DNA of 56,797 bases from Elusimicrobiota bacterium (GTDB lineage Bacteria; Elusimicrobiota; Elusimicrobia; UBA1565; UBA9628), in the NCBI GenBank assembly GCA_023249675.1, contig JAHFCE010000003.1, positions 54,988-111,784 of the forward strand, read 5' to 3'. The stretch's first letter is position 1. Each line of letters opens with the position of its first letter. The notes below the pieces were generated by a model. The model searched no databases. It worked only from the letters and a program-made list of their open reading frames with translations, and was not told where the DNA came from. A program made the translations under genes and the position numbers. This document shows positions 44,638 through 52,505 of the stretch, one piece after another.

Positions 44638-44647
44638 CTTGTTGACC

Positions 44648-45706
44648 TCATTTTTCGGCGGCGGAGCCGAGCTTCTTCTCAAGCCCTTTGACCTTTTCGA
44701 ATAGTTCGGGCAAGCGGTTGAACAGGGCCTGGAGCTTGAAGGCTTCGCGGTGCGGGCGGCCGGGCGATCCGAATAGGACGGACTTTGGAGGCACGTCGCT
44801 CATCACGCCGGTTTGCGCGGTGATGATCGCGCCGTCGCCGATCTCAAGGTGGCCGGCGATACCCGCCTGGCCCGCGAGGATGACGTTATTGCCGATGACC
44901 GTCGAACCTGCGATGCCCGTCTGCGCGACGACGACGCAATTATTCCCGAGCTTGACGTTGTGGCCGACCTGAACGAGATTGTCGATCTGGGCGCCGGACT
45001 TGACCACGGTCGAACCGACGGCGCCGCGGTCGATCGTCGCGTTGGCGCCGATCTCGGCGCCGGCCTCGATGATGACGTTCCCGATTTGCGGGATTTTGGT
45101 GTGCTGTCCCGTCTTTTTGTCGGTGAGGAAGCCGAAGCCGTCGGCCCCGATGACGGCGCCGGGGTGGATGATCACGCCGTCGCCGACCACGCACTCTTCG
45201 CGGATGACGACTTGCGGGTAGATCAGGCAATTGCGCCCGATCTTGGCGTTGACGCCGATATACACCTGCGGCATGATGACTGTGTTCTCTCCGACCGCGG
45301 CGCCCCGCTCGATGACCGTGAAGTCGCCGATCGAGACGTTGGGTCCTAGGACGGCCTGGCCGTGGATCGAGGCCTTGGCGCTGTGCGTGGGGAGAATCTT
45401 GGCTTTGCCGTGCTCAGCGATGAGGCGTACGAGCTTGGCGAAGGCGGCGCGCGGCTCGTCGACGATAATCTTGCCCTTTGCGGCGCAGGGCGTGTCCTTG
45501 AGATCGGGCGCCAGGAAGAGGCAGCCGGCGCTCGCGGTCGCGGCGAGCGCCGAATATTTTCGGTTCTCAAGGAACACGGCGTCCGTCGGTCGGGCATCGG
45601 CCAGGTTGGCCACGCCCGTTACCGTGTGGCTTAAGTCACCCTGGGCCTCGCCGCCGACAAGGGCGGCGACTTGCGCGATGGTCAGCGGTTTCGGGAGTGT
45701 TTTCAT
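44648..45706 (-). CDS. lpxD: UDP-3-O-acylglucosamine N-acyltransferase
   Basis: A 352-aa enzyme for the third step of lipid A synthesis. The N-terminal uridine-binding domain (TIAQVAALVGGEAQGD, FLENRKY) is followed by a long hexapeptide beta-helix with the catalytic histidine in LVQVGHNVKLGNN. A C-terminal helix ends in KVKGLEKKLG. Its start overlaps the OmpH/Skp gene (ATGA). Confidence 0.96.
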   Translation of the reverse strand: MKTLPKPLTIAQVAALVGGEAQGDLSHTVTGVANLADARPTDAVFLENRKYSALAATASAGCLFLAPDLKDTPCAAKGKIIVDEPRAAFAKLVRLIAEHGKAKILPTHSAKASIHGQAVLGPNVSIGDFTVIERGAAVGENTVIMPQVYIGVNAKIGRNCLIYPQVVIREECVVGDGVIIHPGAVIGADGFGFLTDKKTGQHTKIPQIGNVIIEAGAEIGANATIDRGAVGSTVVKSGAQIDNLVQVGHNVKLGNNCVVVAQTGIAGSTVIGNNVILAGQAGIAGHLEIGDGAIITAQTGVMSDVPPKSVLFGSPGRPHREAFKLQALFNRLPELFEKVKGLEKKLGSAAEK

Positions 45707-46506
45707 GGGGCCGGCGCGGCTCCTTGCAGCTGCTTCAGGATTTTGTCGGTCAAATCGACGGCCGGGTGGCCGTAGAGCGTGGCGGATTTATCCACGACGA
45801 CGCTCACGCCCTCGCGTTTGGCGACCTCGGAGATCGCACGGTAGAGGCGGGCGAGGACCTGGTCGGTCTTGCGGCCTTCGGCGTCGAGCAAAGAGCGCTC
45901 AGCGCCCAGGCGCTCACGGTCGAGTTCGCCCTGCAGGCGGTCGCACTCAATTTGTTTGGCGATGATGCGGCCGTCGAGTTCGAGGAGGCGTTGGGCGAGT
46001 GTGGGTCCCGCGGCGGGTTGGATGGGGGCGGGCGGCGATGCTGGGACGGCCCGTGTTGAGACGGCGAGCGGCGCGGGTTCCGTTTTGGGGATGCTGTGAT
46101 CGCGGGTCGGGTTCAGCGGTGAAGTGCCGGGTCGCCCAAGATCGAGTGGACCCTCCATCATACCGGGAAGATTGAGCGTCACCGGGGCCGGAACGGGGGC
46201 CGAAAGGGTCGGCGTGGACTTCGCGAGTTCCTCGCGCTCGATTTTGAGCGCCCCGAGGTCCTGGCGCAGGCGCAGGAGCTCGGCCTTGCGCGTGTTCACA
46301 TGCTCCTCGGCCTGGCGGACCAACTCCTCAAGGCCCTCGCGCGCGCGCGAGGCGTCGGGACTCGCTTTAAACAATCGCTGCATGTCGACAAAGCCCATAT
46401 TGCCGCGCTCCGCGCGGTTTTCCTCGAGAGACAGCTCAATGGCGCGTGATGGGATGGCAGCGGCCATCAGGGCGGCGCAGAGGAACAAAAGAGGGAGTCG
46501 TCTCAT
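45703..46506 (-). CDS. OmpH/Skp-like periplasmic chaperone with a proline-rich insert
   Basis: A 267-aa exported protein (signal MRRLPLLFLCAALMAAAIPS). GNMGFVDMQRLFKASPDA corresponds to the Skp start 'igyvd..ri....pe'. A coiled coil of about 55 residues follows. From about residue 100 to 165 a Pro/Ala/Thr-rich segment interrupts it. The second helix (LAQRLLELDGRIIAKQ) and the C-terminal VSVVVDKSATLYGHPAVDLT complete the Skp pattern. Position between bamA and lpxD is classical. Normal Skp is about 160 aa, so the insert is unusual. Confidence 0.88.
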   Translation of the reverse strand: MRRLPLLFLCAALMAAAIPSRAIELSLEENRAERGNMGFVDMQRLFKASPDASRAREGLEELVRQAEEHVNTRKAELLRLRQDLGALKIEREELAKSTPTLSAPVPAPVTLNLPGMMEGPLDLGRPGTSPLNPTRDHSIPKTEPAPLAVSTRAVPASPPAPIQPAAGPTLAQRLLELDGRIIAKQIECDRLQGELDRERLGAERSLLDAEGRKTDQVLARLYRAISEVAKREGVSVVVDKSATLYGHPAVDLTDKILKQLQGAAPAP

Positions 46507-48890
46507 TAGAATAGAGGTCCTAGACCGAAGTTGATCTGATACAGGCGTTCGCCGTTGCGGTGATTGAGGCCGTAGCCGTAGTCAAGACGGATCGGGAAGG
46601 CGGGCGTGACAAAGCGCAGGCCGAAACCGATGTCGGTTTTGATGTCGCGCTCCCCGGAGCCGACGCGCGCGGAAAAATCACGCGTGCGGTCCCAGGCCCC
46701 GCCCGCGTCGGCGAACACAACGAACTTGACGATGGTCTTCTTGCGCTCGCGCGCGAGCGGAAAGCCGAACTCGACGTTGGCCGCGCTGTAGACCTTGCCG
46801 CCCTGCGGGAAGCCGGCTTCGCCGGAGGGCGAATAGCCGCGCAAGGAGTCCTGGCCGCCAATGAAGAAGCGGTCTTGGACGGGCACCTGCTTCGTCGCGT
46901 TGAACTGGGTGACGTAGCCGCCGCGGTGATAGGCCGAGATCACAAAGGGCCAGTCCTCGATGGTGAAGAGCGTGTAATGGGCCTGATTCGCAAGGCTCGG
47001 CTTGAGGAAGTGGATGTCGCCCATGAAGGGGCCGCCCGAGAGCTGGACGCCGATGCCGTGGCGGCTGCCGCGCGCGGGGTCCCAAATGCTGTCGCGCGTG
47101 TCGCGGGAGAACTCCGCGCCGAACGAGGACTGGATGCTGGTGCCCTCGGAGAGGGTGCCCTTGAACTGGTCCTGCACGTTCTGGATCGAGATTTGCGCCA
47201 GGCCGTAGGTCAGGTTCAGCTGATACTTGTCTTCCTCGAACCGCGGTCCGAGGCGGATCGAGCCGCCGGTGCGCCGCTCGACGTAGGCGGACAAAGACGT
47301 ATCGAATGGGTTGATGCGGCGCGTGTTGTAGACGTCGAAGCCGAGGCTCGTCGGGTGGCTGCCGAGCCAGGGCGTGGTCCAGCTCAGGGAGTAATCCTGC
47401 ACGCGCTTGCCGAACGACCACTGAATCGAGGCCTTCTGCGCGCGGCCAAACAAGTTGAGGTGCTGCAGCGACAAAGTGCCGATGAGGCCGTCCACCGATG
47501 AGTAGGCCGCGCCGGCCGTCAGTATGCCGGGCTTTCCTTCGGTCACATCGAAGGTCAAATCAACCTTGTCCTGGTCGGAGGGCGTGGGTTGGAGGTCGAG
47601 GTCCACGTCATCGATGAAGCCGAGATTGCGGATTTTTTCGATGCTGCGGCGCACGCGAGAGGAGCGGAACATATCGCCGGGCTTGATGACGATTTCGCGG
47701 CGCAGAACATGGGTTTTTGTGGCTTTATTGCCCTCGACGTCCACGTGGCCGACGTAGGAGATAGGTCCCTCGACGATCTCGTACAAAACATCCATGCGGT
47801 CGGCTTTCGAGTCGAAGGTTTTGACCGGGTTGATCCGCGTGCGCAGGCGGCCGCGGTCGGAGTACAGCTCCTGAACGGCGCGGATGGTCTCTTCGAATTT
47901 TTCTTGGCTGAAGACCTTGCCCTTGCGGTACTCGACAGCTTTCGCGAGCTCGGTCGATGTGTAGATGAGGTTGCCCATGAAGCTTGTATTGCCGAAGCGG
48001 TAGGAGCGGCCTTCCGTCACGCCGAGCGCGATGTTAATGCGCGTCTTGTCGGCGCTGAGGGTGACGAGCGGGCTTGAGATGGCGACATCGAGGAAGCCAT
48101 TGTTCTTGTAGTGCGCCTCGATCTTTTTGACATCCTCGGCCAAGTCTTTGACGAAGTAGACTTTCTTGCGTTTGTTCTTCATCAGCTTGAGCAGGGTTTT
48201 GCGCTTAAAGGCCGCGACGCCGCTGATTTCGACGAGTTCGATGCGCGACTTGGCGCCCTCGGAAACCTTAAAGACGAGGTCGACGGTCGCGCTTTTGGTA
48301 TCGATCCGGACCTCGGGCTCGATGGCGGCGTCGAGGAAACCCTTTTCGCGGTACTTCGCGGTCAGCTTCTCGCGATCCTCATCCAGTTTCCCGCGGTCGA
48401 AGGGGTCTTTATTTTTGAGGGCGAGAAGGTCGGACAGCGCGCCGCGAGAGAGTTTTTTTTGGCCTAGGAAGGTGATTTTGCGGATGACGGGCTTCTCTTT
48501 AACGATGAAGTTGAGCAGGACCTGGCGGTCGGCGCCGGCGGCCTTGCGGAAGTGCGCGGGGACTTGTTTTTCGAGCAACGTGATCTCGGCCCCGACGCGC
48601 TCGAACAGGCCCAGTCCGAGCAAAGACTGAACGTCCTTATCGAGGTCGGGACGGTCGTATAGGTCGCCCTTGCGGGCCTTGATGGCGCCGCGGATGGTGG
48701 AGAGCTTGGTATTCTTGAGCCCGTCGGACTTGATATCGCCGACGACCCAGGGGCGGGGCACGACACCGGGAACTGCCTCGGCGCGGGATGAGATTGAGAC
48801 CGCCGAGGCGGTCGAAACCGAGGGCGCGGCGGCTGCGGCCGACGATGACAACACGGCCGCGGCGATAACGCTTATGAAGAAGCTTTTCAC
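46506..48890 (-). CDS. bamA: Outer-membrane assembly factor BamA
   Basis: A 794-aa outer-membrane protein that inserts beta-barrel proteins. After a signal peptide (KSFFISVIAAAVLSSSAAAA) come about five POTRA-like repeats (for example KITFLGQKKLSRGALSDLL and YVGHVDVEGNKATKTHVLRR) and a C-terminal barrel. GQDSLRGYSPSG is the conserved (V/I)RG(Y/F) loop and the chain ends in a Phe (GLGPLF), as barrel substrates do. The GTG at 48890 starts the signal peptide; the longer open frame would run through an intrinsic terminator. ompH follows with a one-base overlap. Confidence 0.94.
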   Translation of the reverse strand: MKSFFISVIAAAVLSSSAAAAAPSVSTASAVSISSRAEAVPGVVPRPWVVGDIKSDGLKNTKLSTIRGAIKARKGDLYDRPDLDKDVQSLLGLGLFERVGAEITLLEKQVPAHFRKAAGADRQVLLNFIVKEKPVIRKITFLGQKKLSRGALSDLLALKNKDPFDRGKLDEDREKLTAKYREKGFLDAAIEPEVRIDTKSATVDLVFKVSEGAKSRIELVEISGVAAFKRKTLLKLMKNKRKKVYFVKDLAEDVKKIEAHYKNNGFLDVAISSPLVTLSADKTRINIALGVTEGRSYRFGNTSFMGNLIYTSTELAKAVEYRKGKVFSQEKFEETIRAVQELYSDRGRLRTRINPVKTFDSKADRMDVLYEIVEGPISYVGHVDVEGNKATKTHVLRREIVIKPGDMFRSSRVRRSIEKIRNLGFIDDVDLDLQPTPSDQDKVDLTFDVTEGKPGILTAGAAYSSVDGLIGTLSLQHLNLFGRAQKASIQWSFGKRVQDYSLSWTTPWLGSHPTSLGFDVYNTRRINPFDTSLSAYVERRTGGSIRLGPRFEEDKYQLNLTYGLAQISIQNVQDQFKGTLSEGTSIQSSFGAEFSRDTRDSIWDPARGSRHGIGVQLSGGPFMGDIHFLKPSLANQAHYTLFTIEDWPFVISAYHRGGYVTQFNATKQVPVQDRFFIGGQDSLRGYSPSGEAGFPQGGKVYSAANVEFGFPLARERKKTIVKFVVFADAGGAWDRTRDFSARVGSGERDIKTDIGFGLRFVTPAFPIRLDYGYGLNHRNGERLYQINFGLGPLF

Positions 48891-48908
48891 CGGAAGGGTC
48901 AGTGTACT

Positions 48909-48938
48909 AAAAAAGCGGGCCCCTTCTCCGGGGCCCGC
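48909..48938 (-). terminator. Intrinsic terminator of the inositol operon
   Basis: Minus-strand hairpin with a perfect 9-bp stem, GCGGGCCCC / GGGGCCCGC (48915-48923 and 48930-48938), followed by six T residues (48909-48914). It is 18 bases upstream of the bamA start and about 28 bases after the inositol-phosphate synthase stop. Confidence 0.88.
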
Positions 48939-48966
48939 CTTCCTCATAGGAATACGACGACCGGGC

Positions 48967-50364
48967 CTACGCAGGCGTCCGGAGATTGGTCCGCTTCACC
49001 CTCTTCGGCGCCGGCCTGGGAGCCGGCGCGGCCGAGGCCGTCTTGGACGGATCGTAGTAGTCGAGGCCGCTGTGGTCGAGGACTTCCTCGCCCATCAGCA
49101 CGCGCAGCGTGTTCTTGAGCTTGAGGTGCTGAATGAACAGGTCATGCTCGGGTTTGAGGTCTTCGCGGCACTGGGGGCTCTTAAAAAAGAAAGAGAGCCA
49201 TTCCTGGATGCCCTGGAGGCCGGCGCGCTTGGCCAGGTCCAAGAAGAGGACCAGGTCGAGCACGATCGGGGCCGCCAGGATCGAGTCGCGGCACAAGAAA
49301 TTGATCTTAATCTGCATCGGCATGTCGAGCCAGCCGCGGATATCAATGTTATCCCATCCTTCTTTGGCGTCTCCGCGGGGGGGGTAATAGTCGATGCGGA
49401 CCTTGTGGTGGAACTTGCCGTACAGCGCGGGGTACAGCTCAGGCTCAAGGATGGTGTCAAGCACGGACATTTTGCTCAGCTCCTTCGTCTTGAAGGAACC
49501 CGGATCGTCAAGAACCTCGCCGTCGCGGTTGCCGAGAATATTCGTCGAGTACCAGCCGGTGAGCGCCAACATGCGCGCTTTGAGCATCGGCGCGATCGTG
49601 GTCTTCATCAAGGTCTGGCCGGTCTTGAAGTCTTTGCCGCAGAGGGGAGACCGCGTCTGCTCCGCGAGCTCAACGAGGGCCGGGATGTCGGCAGAGAGGT
49701 TCGGGGCGCCGTTGCCGTAGGCCAGGCCGAGCTTGATCGCGGCGTAGGCGTAGATCATGGATGGGGGAATGGAGGGGTCGTTGTTCCTGAGGCCATTCTC
49801 GAACGCCTCAATATCCTCATGGCATGCGGAGCGCGCGGGCAAAATTTCAGTTGACCCGCACCAGAGCATGACGACCCGATCGCAACCATTTTTCTTCTTA
49901 AACGATTCAATATCGGCCATCACCTGCCGGGCCAAGTCCATTTTGGTCGCGCCCTTCTTGGGATTGACCGCCTTGATGTTCTTGATGTAGGCGGGGTCGT
50001 AGACGGGGGACATGGGCTTGATCGCCGCGAGCTCTTTTTGGACCTGGGCGATCTGGGCGGCGTCGAGCACGCCGGCCTTCGTCGCCGCGACGGACATGTC
50101 GTCCGTGAAGAAGTCCCAGCCGCCGAACACAAGCTGATCGAGCGACGCCAAGGGCACGAAGTCTTTGATCAGCGGTGAGCGGTTCTCGTAGCGCTTGCCG
50201 AGGCGGATCGCCTGCATCTGCGTCACAGAACCAACGGGGGCGCCGAGGCCCTTCTTAACAAGCTCCACGCCCGCGATGAAAGTGCTGGTCACCGCCCCCA
50301 TCCCAGGGAGCAGGACGCCGAGCTTACCCTTAGCGGGTCGGATGCGGCTGCCGTGCTTGTTCAT
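48967..50364 (-). CDS. myo-Inositol-1-phosphate synthase
   Basis: A 465-aa enzyme that converts glucose 6-phosphate to 1L-myo-inositol 1-phosphate with NAD. The NAD-binding start is GVLLPGMGAVTSTFIAGVEL. Conserved segments include MLWCGSTEI, LCGKDFKTGQTLMKT, STNILGNRDGEVL and KINFLCRDSILAAPIVLDLV. The C-terminal tail is rich in Pro, Arg and Lys. It is last in a seven-gene operon and overlaps the upstream phosphatidyltransferase gene by 35 bases. The ATG at 50364 has an AGGAGAG ribosome-binding site. It provides the inositol for whatever the operon makes. Confidence 0.93.
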   Translation of the reverse strand: MNKHGSRIRPAKGKLGVLLPGMGAVTSTFIAGVELVKKGLGAPVGSVTQMQAIRLGKRYENRSPLIKDFVPLASLDQLVFGGWDFFTDDMSVAATKAGVLDAAQIAQVQKELAAIKPMSPVYDPAYIKNIKAVNPKKGATKMDLARQVMADIESFKKKNGCDRVVMLWCGSTEILPARSACHEDIEAFENGLRNNDPSIPPSMIYAYAAIKLGLAYGNGAPNLSADIPALVELAEQTRSPLCGKDFKTGQTLMKTTIAPMLKARMLALTGWYSTNILGNRDGEVLDDPGSFKTKELSKMSVLDTILEPELYPALYGKFHHKVRIDYYPPRGDAKEGWDNIDIRGWLDMPMQIKINFLCRDSILAAPIVLDLVLFLDLAKRAGLQGIQEWLSFFFKSPQCREDLKPEHDLFIQHLKLKNTLRVLMGEEVLDHSGLDYYDPSKTASAAPAPRPAPKRVKRTNLRTPA

Positions 50365-51547
50365 TTTGATTGACTCTCCTCAGGTGCAGCATGATCGCGA
50401 AATAGAGGCAGCCGCCGATCGCGGCGGCCCATAGGAACTCGTACACCATGTCCATGAAGGCGAGGAGCACGAGCAGATAGATGAAATCGCGCTGGGCGAG
50501 CGCGTTCTCAAGGCGCCCGAGCTTGGATTCGAGGCCGTCGCCCGCGGGCTCATCCACGACCCCCGCCTCCGGCCCGCGGGCGCGTTCGGCGCGGGCCTTG
50601 CGCCGGTGCCGCCACGCGGTCCAGGCCGACGCAAAGACGCCGGCGTCGGCGATCGCGGCCAGAAGCAAGGTGTGTGTATGGCCCGAGAGACGGAAGCCCA
50701 CGCCGAGGCAGGTGAATAGCGCCAAGTGCACGACGTTGTCGCCCCAGAAATCGAGATCGGAACCGAGATCGGTTTCCTGGAAGCGTACGCGCGCGAGCTC
50801 GCCGTCGCAGCCGTCAAGGACTGAGTGCAGCCAGATGAGAAGCGCTCCGGTCACGTAGACGAGGCGCGTGTCGCCGAGAAAGAGGGAGGCCCCGACTAGG
50901 CCGACGATCGTGCTGAACAAGGTCATCTGGTTCGGCGTGAGAGAGGTTTCGAGCAAGGCGCGGCTGGCAGCCAAAGACAAGTGGCGGTCGAAGTGCCGGG
51001 CCATGAAGCCGTCCTGCTTCTTGGGACCGGCGGCCATCAGCCAGTCCAGAATCGGGCCCTGGTCGAGCGGCGCTTCCAGGCGCCTGTAGGAGCCGTTGGG
51101 GAGCGGCTGCCTGACGCGCGAGATCGAATCCTCGCGGGTCGGCGAGACTTGGATGACGCTCAAGCCGGAGACATCTTCATAGCTGACCGGGGAGGGGAAG
51201 TTTTGACGGGCGATGAAGGCTAAAGTTTCGACTCGGATGAAATGGTCGGCGGAAATCCCGAGATAGGGTGGCTCGCATTCCATCGGCGCCGTCTCGCCCT
51301 TGCTCGTCCAACGAATGTCGAGTCCCGGCGGGGTGCGTAGGGTCGCGAGCTGTTTGGCGTCCGGTTCCGGTATCGCGATCAAAACGGAGTTGAGACCCGC
51401 TCGCGCGGCGGTGAACAGCTGGCGCTCGAGCACGCGCATCCCCCCGCTTTTCTGCCAGAGGAGTTGCGGATGAGCGACCCAAAGGATCGCGCGCGTGAAG
51501 ACGTTTGGAGGATTATCCAAGCGACGCCGCCTCGAGGGGTCGGCCAT
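50330..51547 (-). CDS. CDP-alcohol phosphatidyltransferase with an N-terminal extra domain
   Basis: A 405-aa membrane enzyme. The catalytic motif (D-x2-DG-x2-AR-x8-G-x3-D-x3-D) is complete in LDGCDGELARVRFQ followed by GSDLDFWGD. Several hydrophobic helices surround it. The N-terminal 200 residues precede the membrane part; KSGGMRVLERQLFTAARAGL resembles a degenerate nucleotidyltransferase start, as in fused inositol-phosphate cytidylyltransferase/phosphodiester synthases. It could make phosphatidylinositol phosphate or a di-inositol phosphodiester. The start may be the ATG at 51547 (35-base overlap) or a TTG at 51520 preceded by GAGGCGG; the choice is open. Confidence 0.85.
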   Translation of the reverse strand: MADPSRRRRLDNPPNVFTRAILWVAHPQLLWQKSGGMRVLERQLFTAARAGLNSVLIAIPEPDAKQLATLRTPPGLDIRWTSKGETAPMECEPPYLGISADHFIRVETLAFIARQNFPSPVSYEDVSGLSVIQVSPTREDSISRVRQPLPNGSYRRLEAPLDQGPILDWLMAAGPKKQDGFMARHFDRHLSLAASRALLETSLTPNQMTLFSTIVGLVGASLFLGDTRLVYVTGALLIWLHSVLDGCDGELARVRFQETDLGSDLDFWGDNVVHLALFTCLGVGFRLSGHTHTLLLAAIADAGVFASAWTAWRHRRKARAERARGPEAGVVDEPAGDGLESKLGRLENALAQRDFIYLLVLLAFMDMVYEFLWAAAIGGCLYFAIMLHLRRVNQNEQARQPHPTR

Positions 51548-52505
51548 ATGCCGCGCGGATTGTCGCGAGGCAGAAGGCGGCCTCGGACAGGTTCTCACCG
51601 CGCCCGCGTCCCGCACATTCGTTCTCGAAGGCCGGCCACATCGCGGCGAGCCAGTCGGGATGCGAGGAGCCGCCCGAGAGTTTCTCGGGGAAACAGGTCG
51701 TTTCCTCGATGCCGTCGGCCCTGACGGTCAGCGAGTCGTCGCGCAGCTCGGCCGTGCCGCGTTCGCCATAGACGAACGCGCTATTGGCGCGCTCGCCCGC
51801 GTGCCAGGACAGGTGGATCGTGCCCGAGGCGCCGGGCGCTTGGAGCAGGATGGTCGCGACCTCATCGACGGCGCCAGTCGGGCGCAGAATTGTTTGCGCG
51901 AGCGTGAGCTCGACGCCGAGCAGACGGCGCATGAGGTAGAGATTGTGCCAGCCGTGATCGACCAGGATGCCGCCGCCGGAGATCGCCGGGTCCTTGCGCC
52001 AGTCGCCGGGGAGCGCCGAGACGGAGGGTTTCGTGCGCAGGACTCGGATCTCAGCGTGGCGCACGGCCCCAAGCCGTCCCGATGCGACGACTTCCAAGAG
52101 ACGAGACCACTGCGGCGAAAAAGCCCAGTTGTTGATCGAGTAGATGCACACATTCCTGGCGGCGGACTCTGTTCGCATGAGGGCCCATGCTTCCGGATCC
52201 AACGTCAACGGCTTCTCACACAGGACGTGGATGCCGGCGCGAACGCCCGCTAAAACGGCGTCGGCGTGGTATTTGGGAGGGGAGCACACAATGAGAGCAT
52301 CCAGGGCCTTCTCGCTGGAAAGAAGGGTCCCGATATTTTCATAAAGATGCGCGGATGGAACGGAACGTTTCGCCGCTTCGCGGCGCACAGAAGAGGGTTC
52401 AGCGATTGCATCCACGGCGACGCCGAGCGAGCGCAAAGCCGACAGGTGAGCACCCTCCGCGATGGCGCCGAAGCCGACCAAGCCGACGCGCCGAATCTTC
52501 TTCAG
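51513..52505 (-). CDS. Gfo/Idh/MocA-family oxidoreductase of the inositol operon
   Basis: A 330-aa NAD(P)-dependent dehydrogenase. The Rossmann motif GLVGFGAIAEGAHLSAL and the EKP motif VLCEKPLTLDPEAWALM are clear, and VDHGWHNLYLM lies near the active site. The family acts on sugars and inositols. Reading back from the motif gives KKIRRVGLVGFG, starting at a CTG (52503-52505) that overlaps the aminotransferase stop as CTGA, like the ATGA and GTGA overlaps elsewhere. The first conventional start (TTG at 52481) would cut the first strand of the fold. Oxidation of an inositol is suggested by context. Confidence 0.87.
   Translation of the reverse strand: MKKIRRVGLVGFGAIAEGAHLSALRSLGVAVDAIAEPSSVRREAAKRSVPSAHLYENIGTLLSSEKALDALIVCSPPKYHADAVLAGVRAGIHVLCEKPLTLDPEAWALMRTESAARNVCIYSINNWAFSPQWSRLLEVVASGRLGAVRHAEIRVLRTKPSVSALPGDWRKDPAISGGGILVDHGWHNLYLMRRLLGVELTLAQTILRPTGAVDEVATILLQAPGASGTIHLSWHAGERANSAFVYGERGTAELRDDSLTVRADGIEETTCFPEKLSGGSSHPDWLAAMWPAFENECAGRGRGENLSEAAFCLATIRAAYGRPLEAASLG

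Noticed and set aside
48891-48947. Upstream start for bamA at 48947
   Set aside because: It would translate the intrinsic terminator hairpin and place 19 residues before the signal peptide.
48670-49854. Rightward 394-codon frame over bamA and inositol-phosphate synthase
   Set aside because: It crosses two firm genes and the intrinsic terminator between them in antisense.
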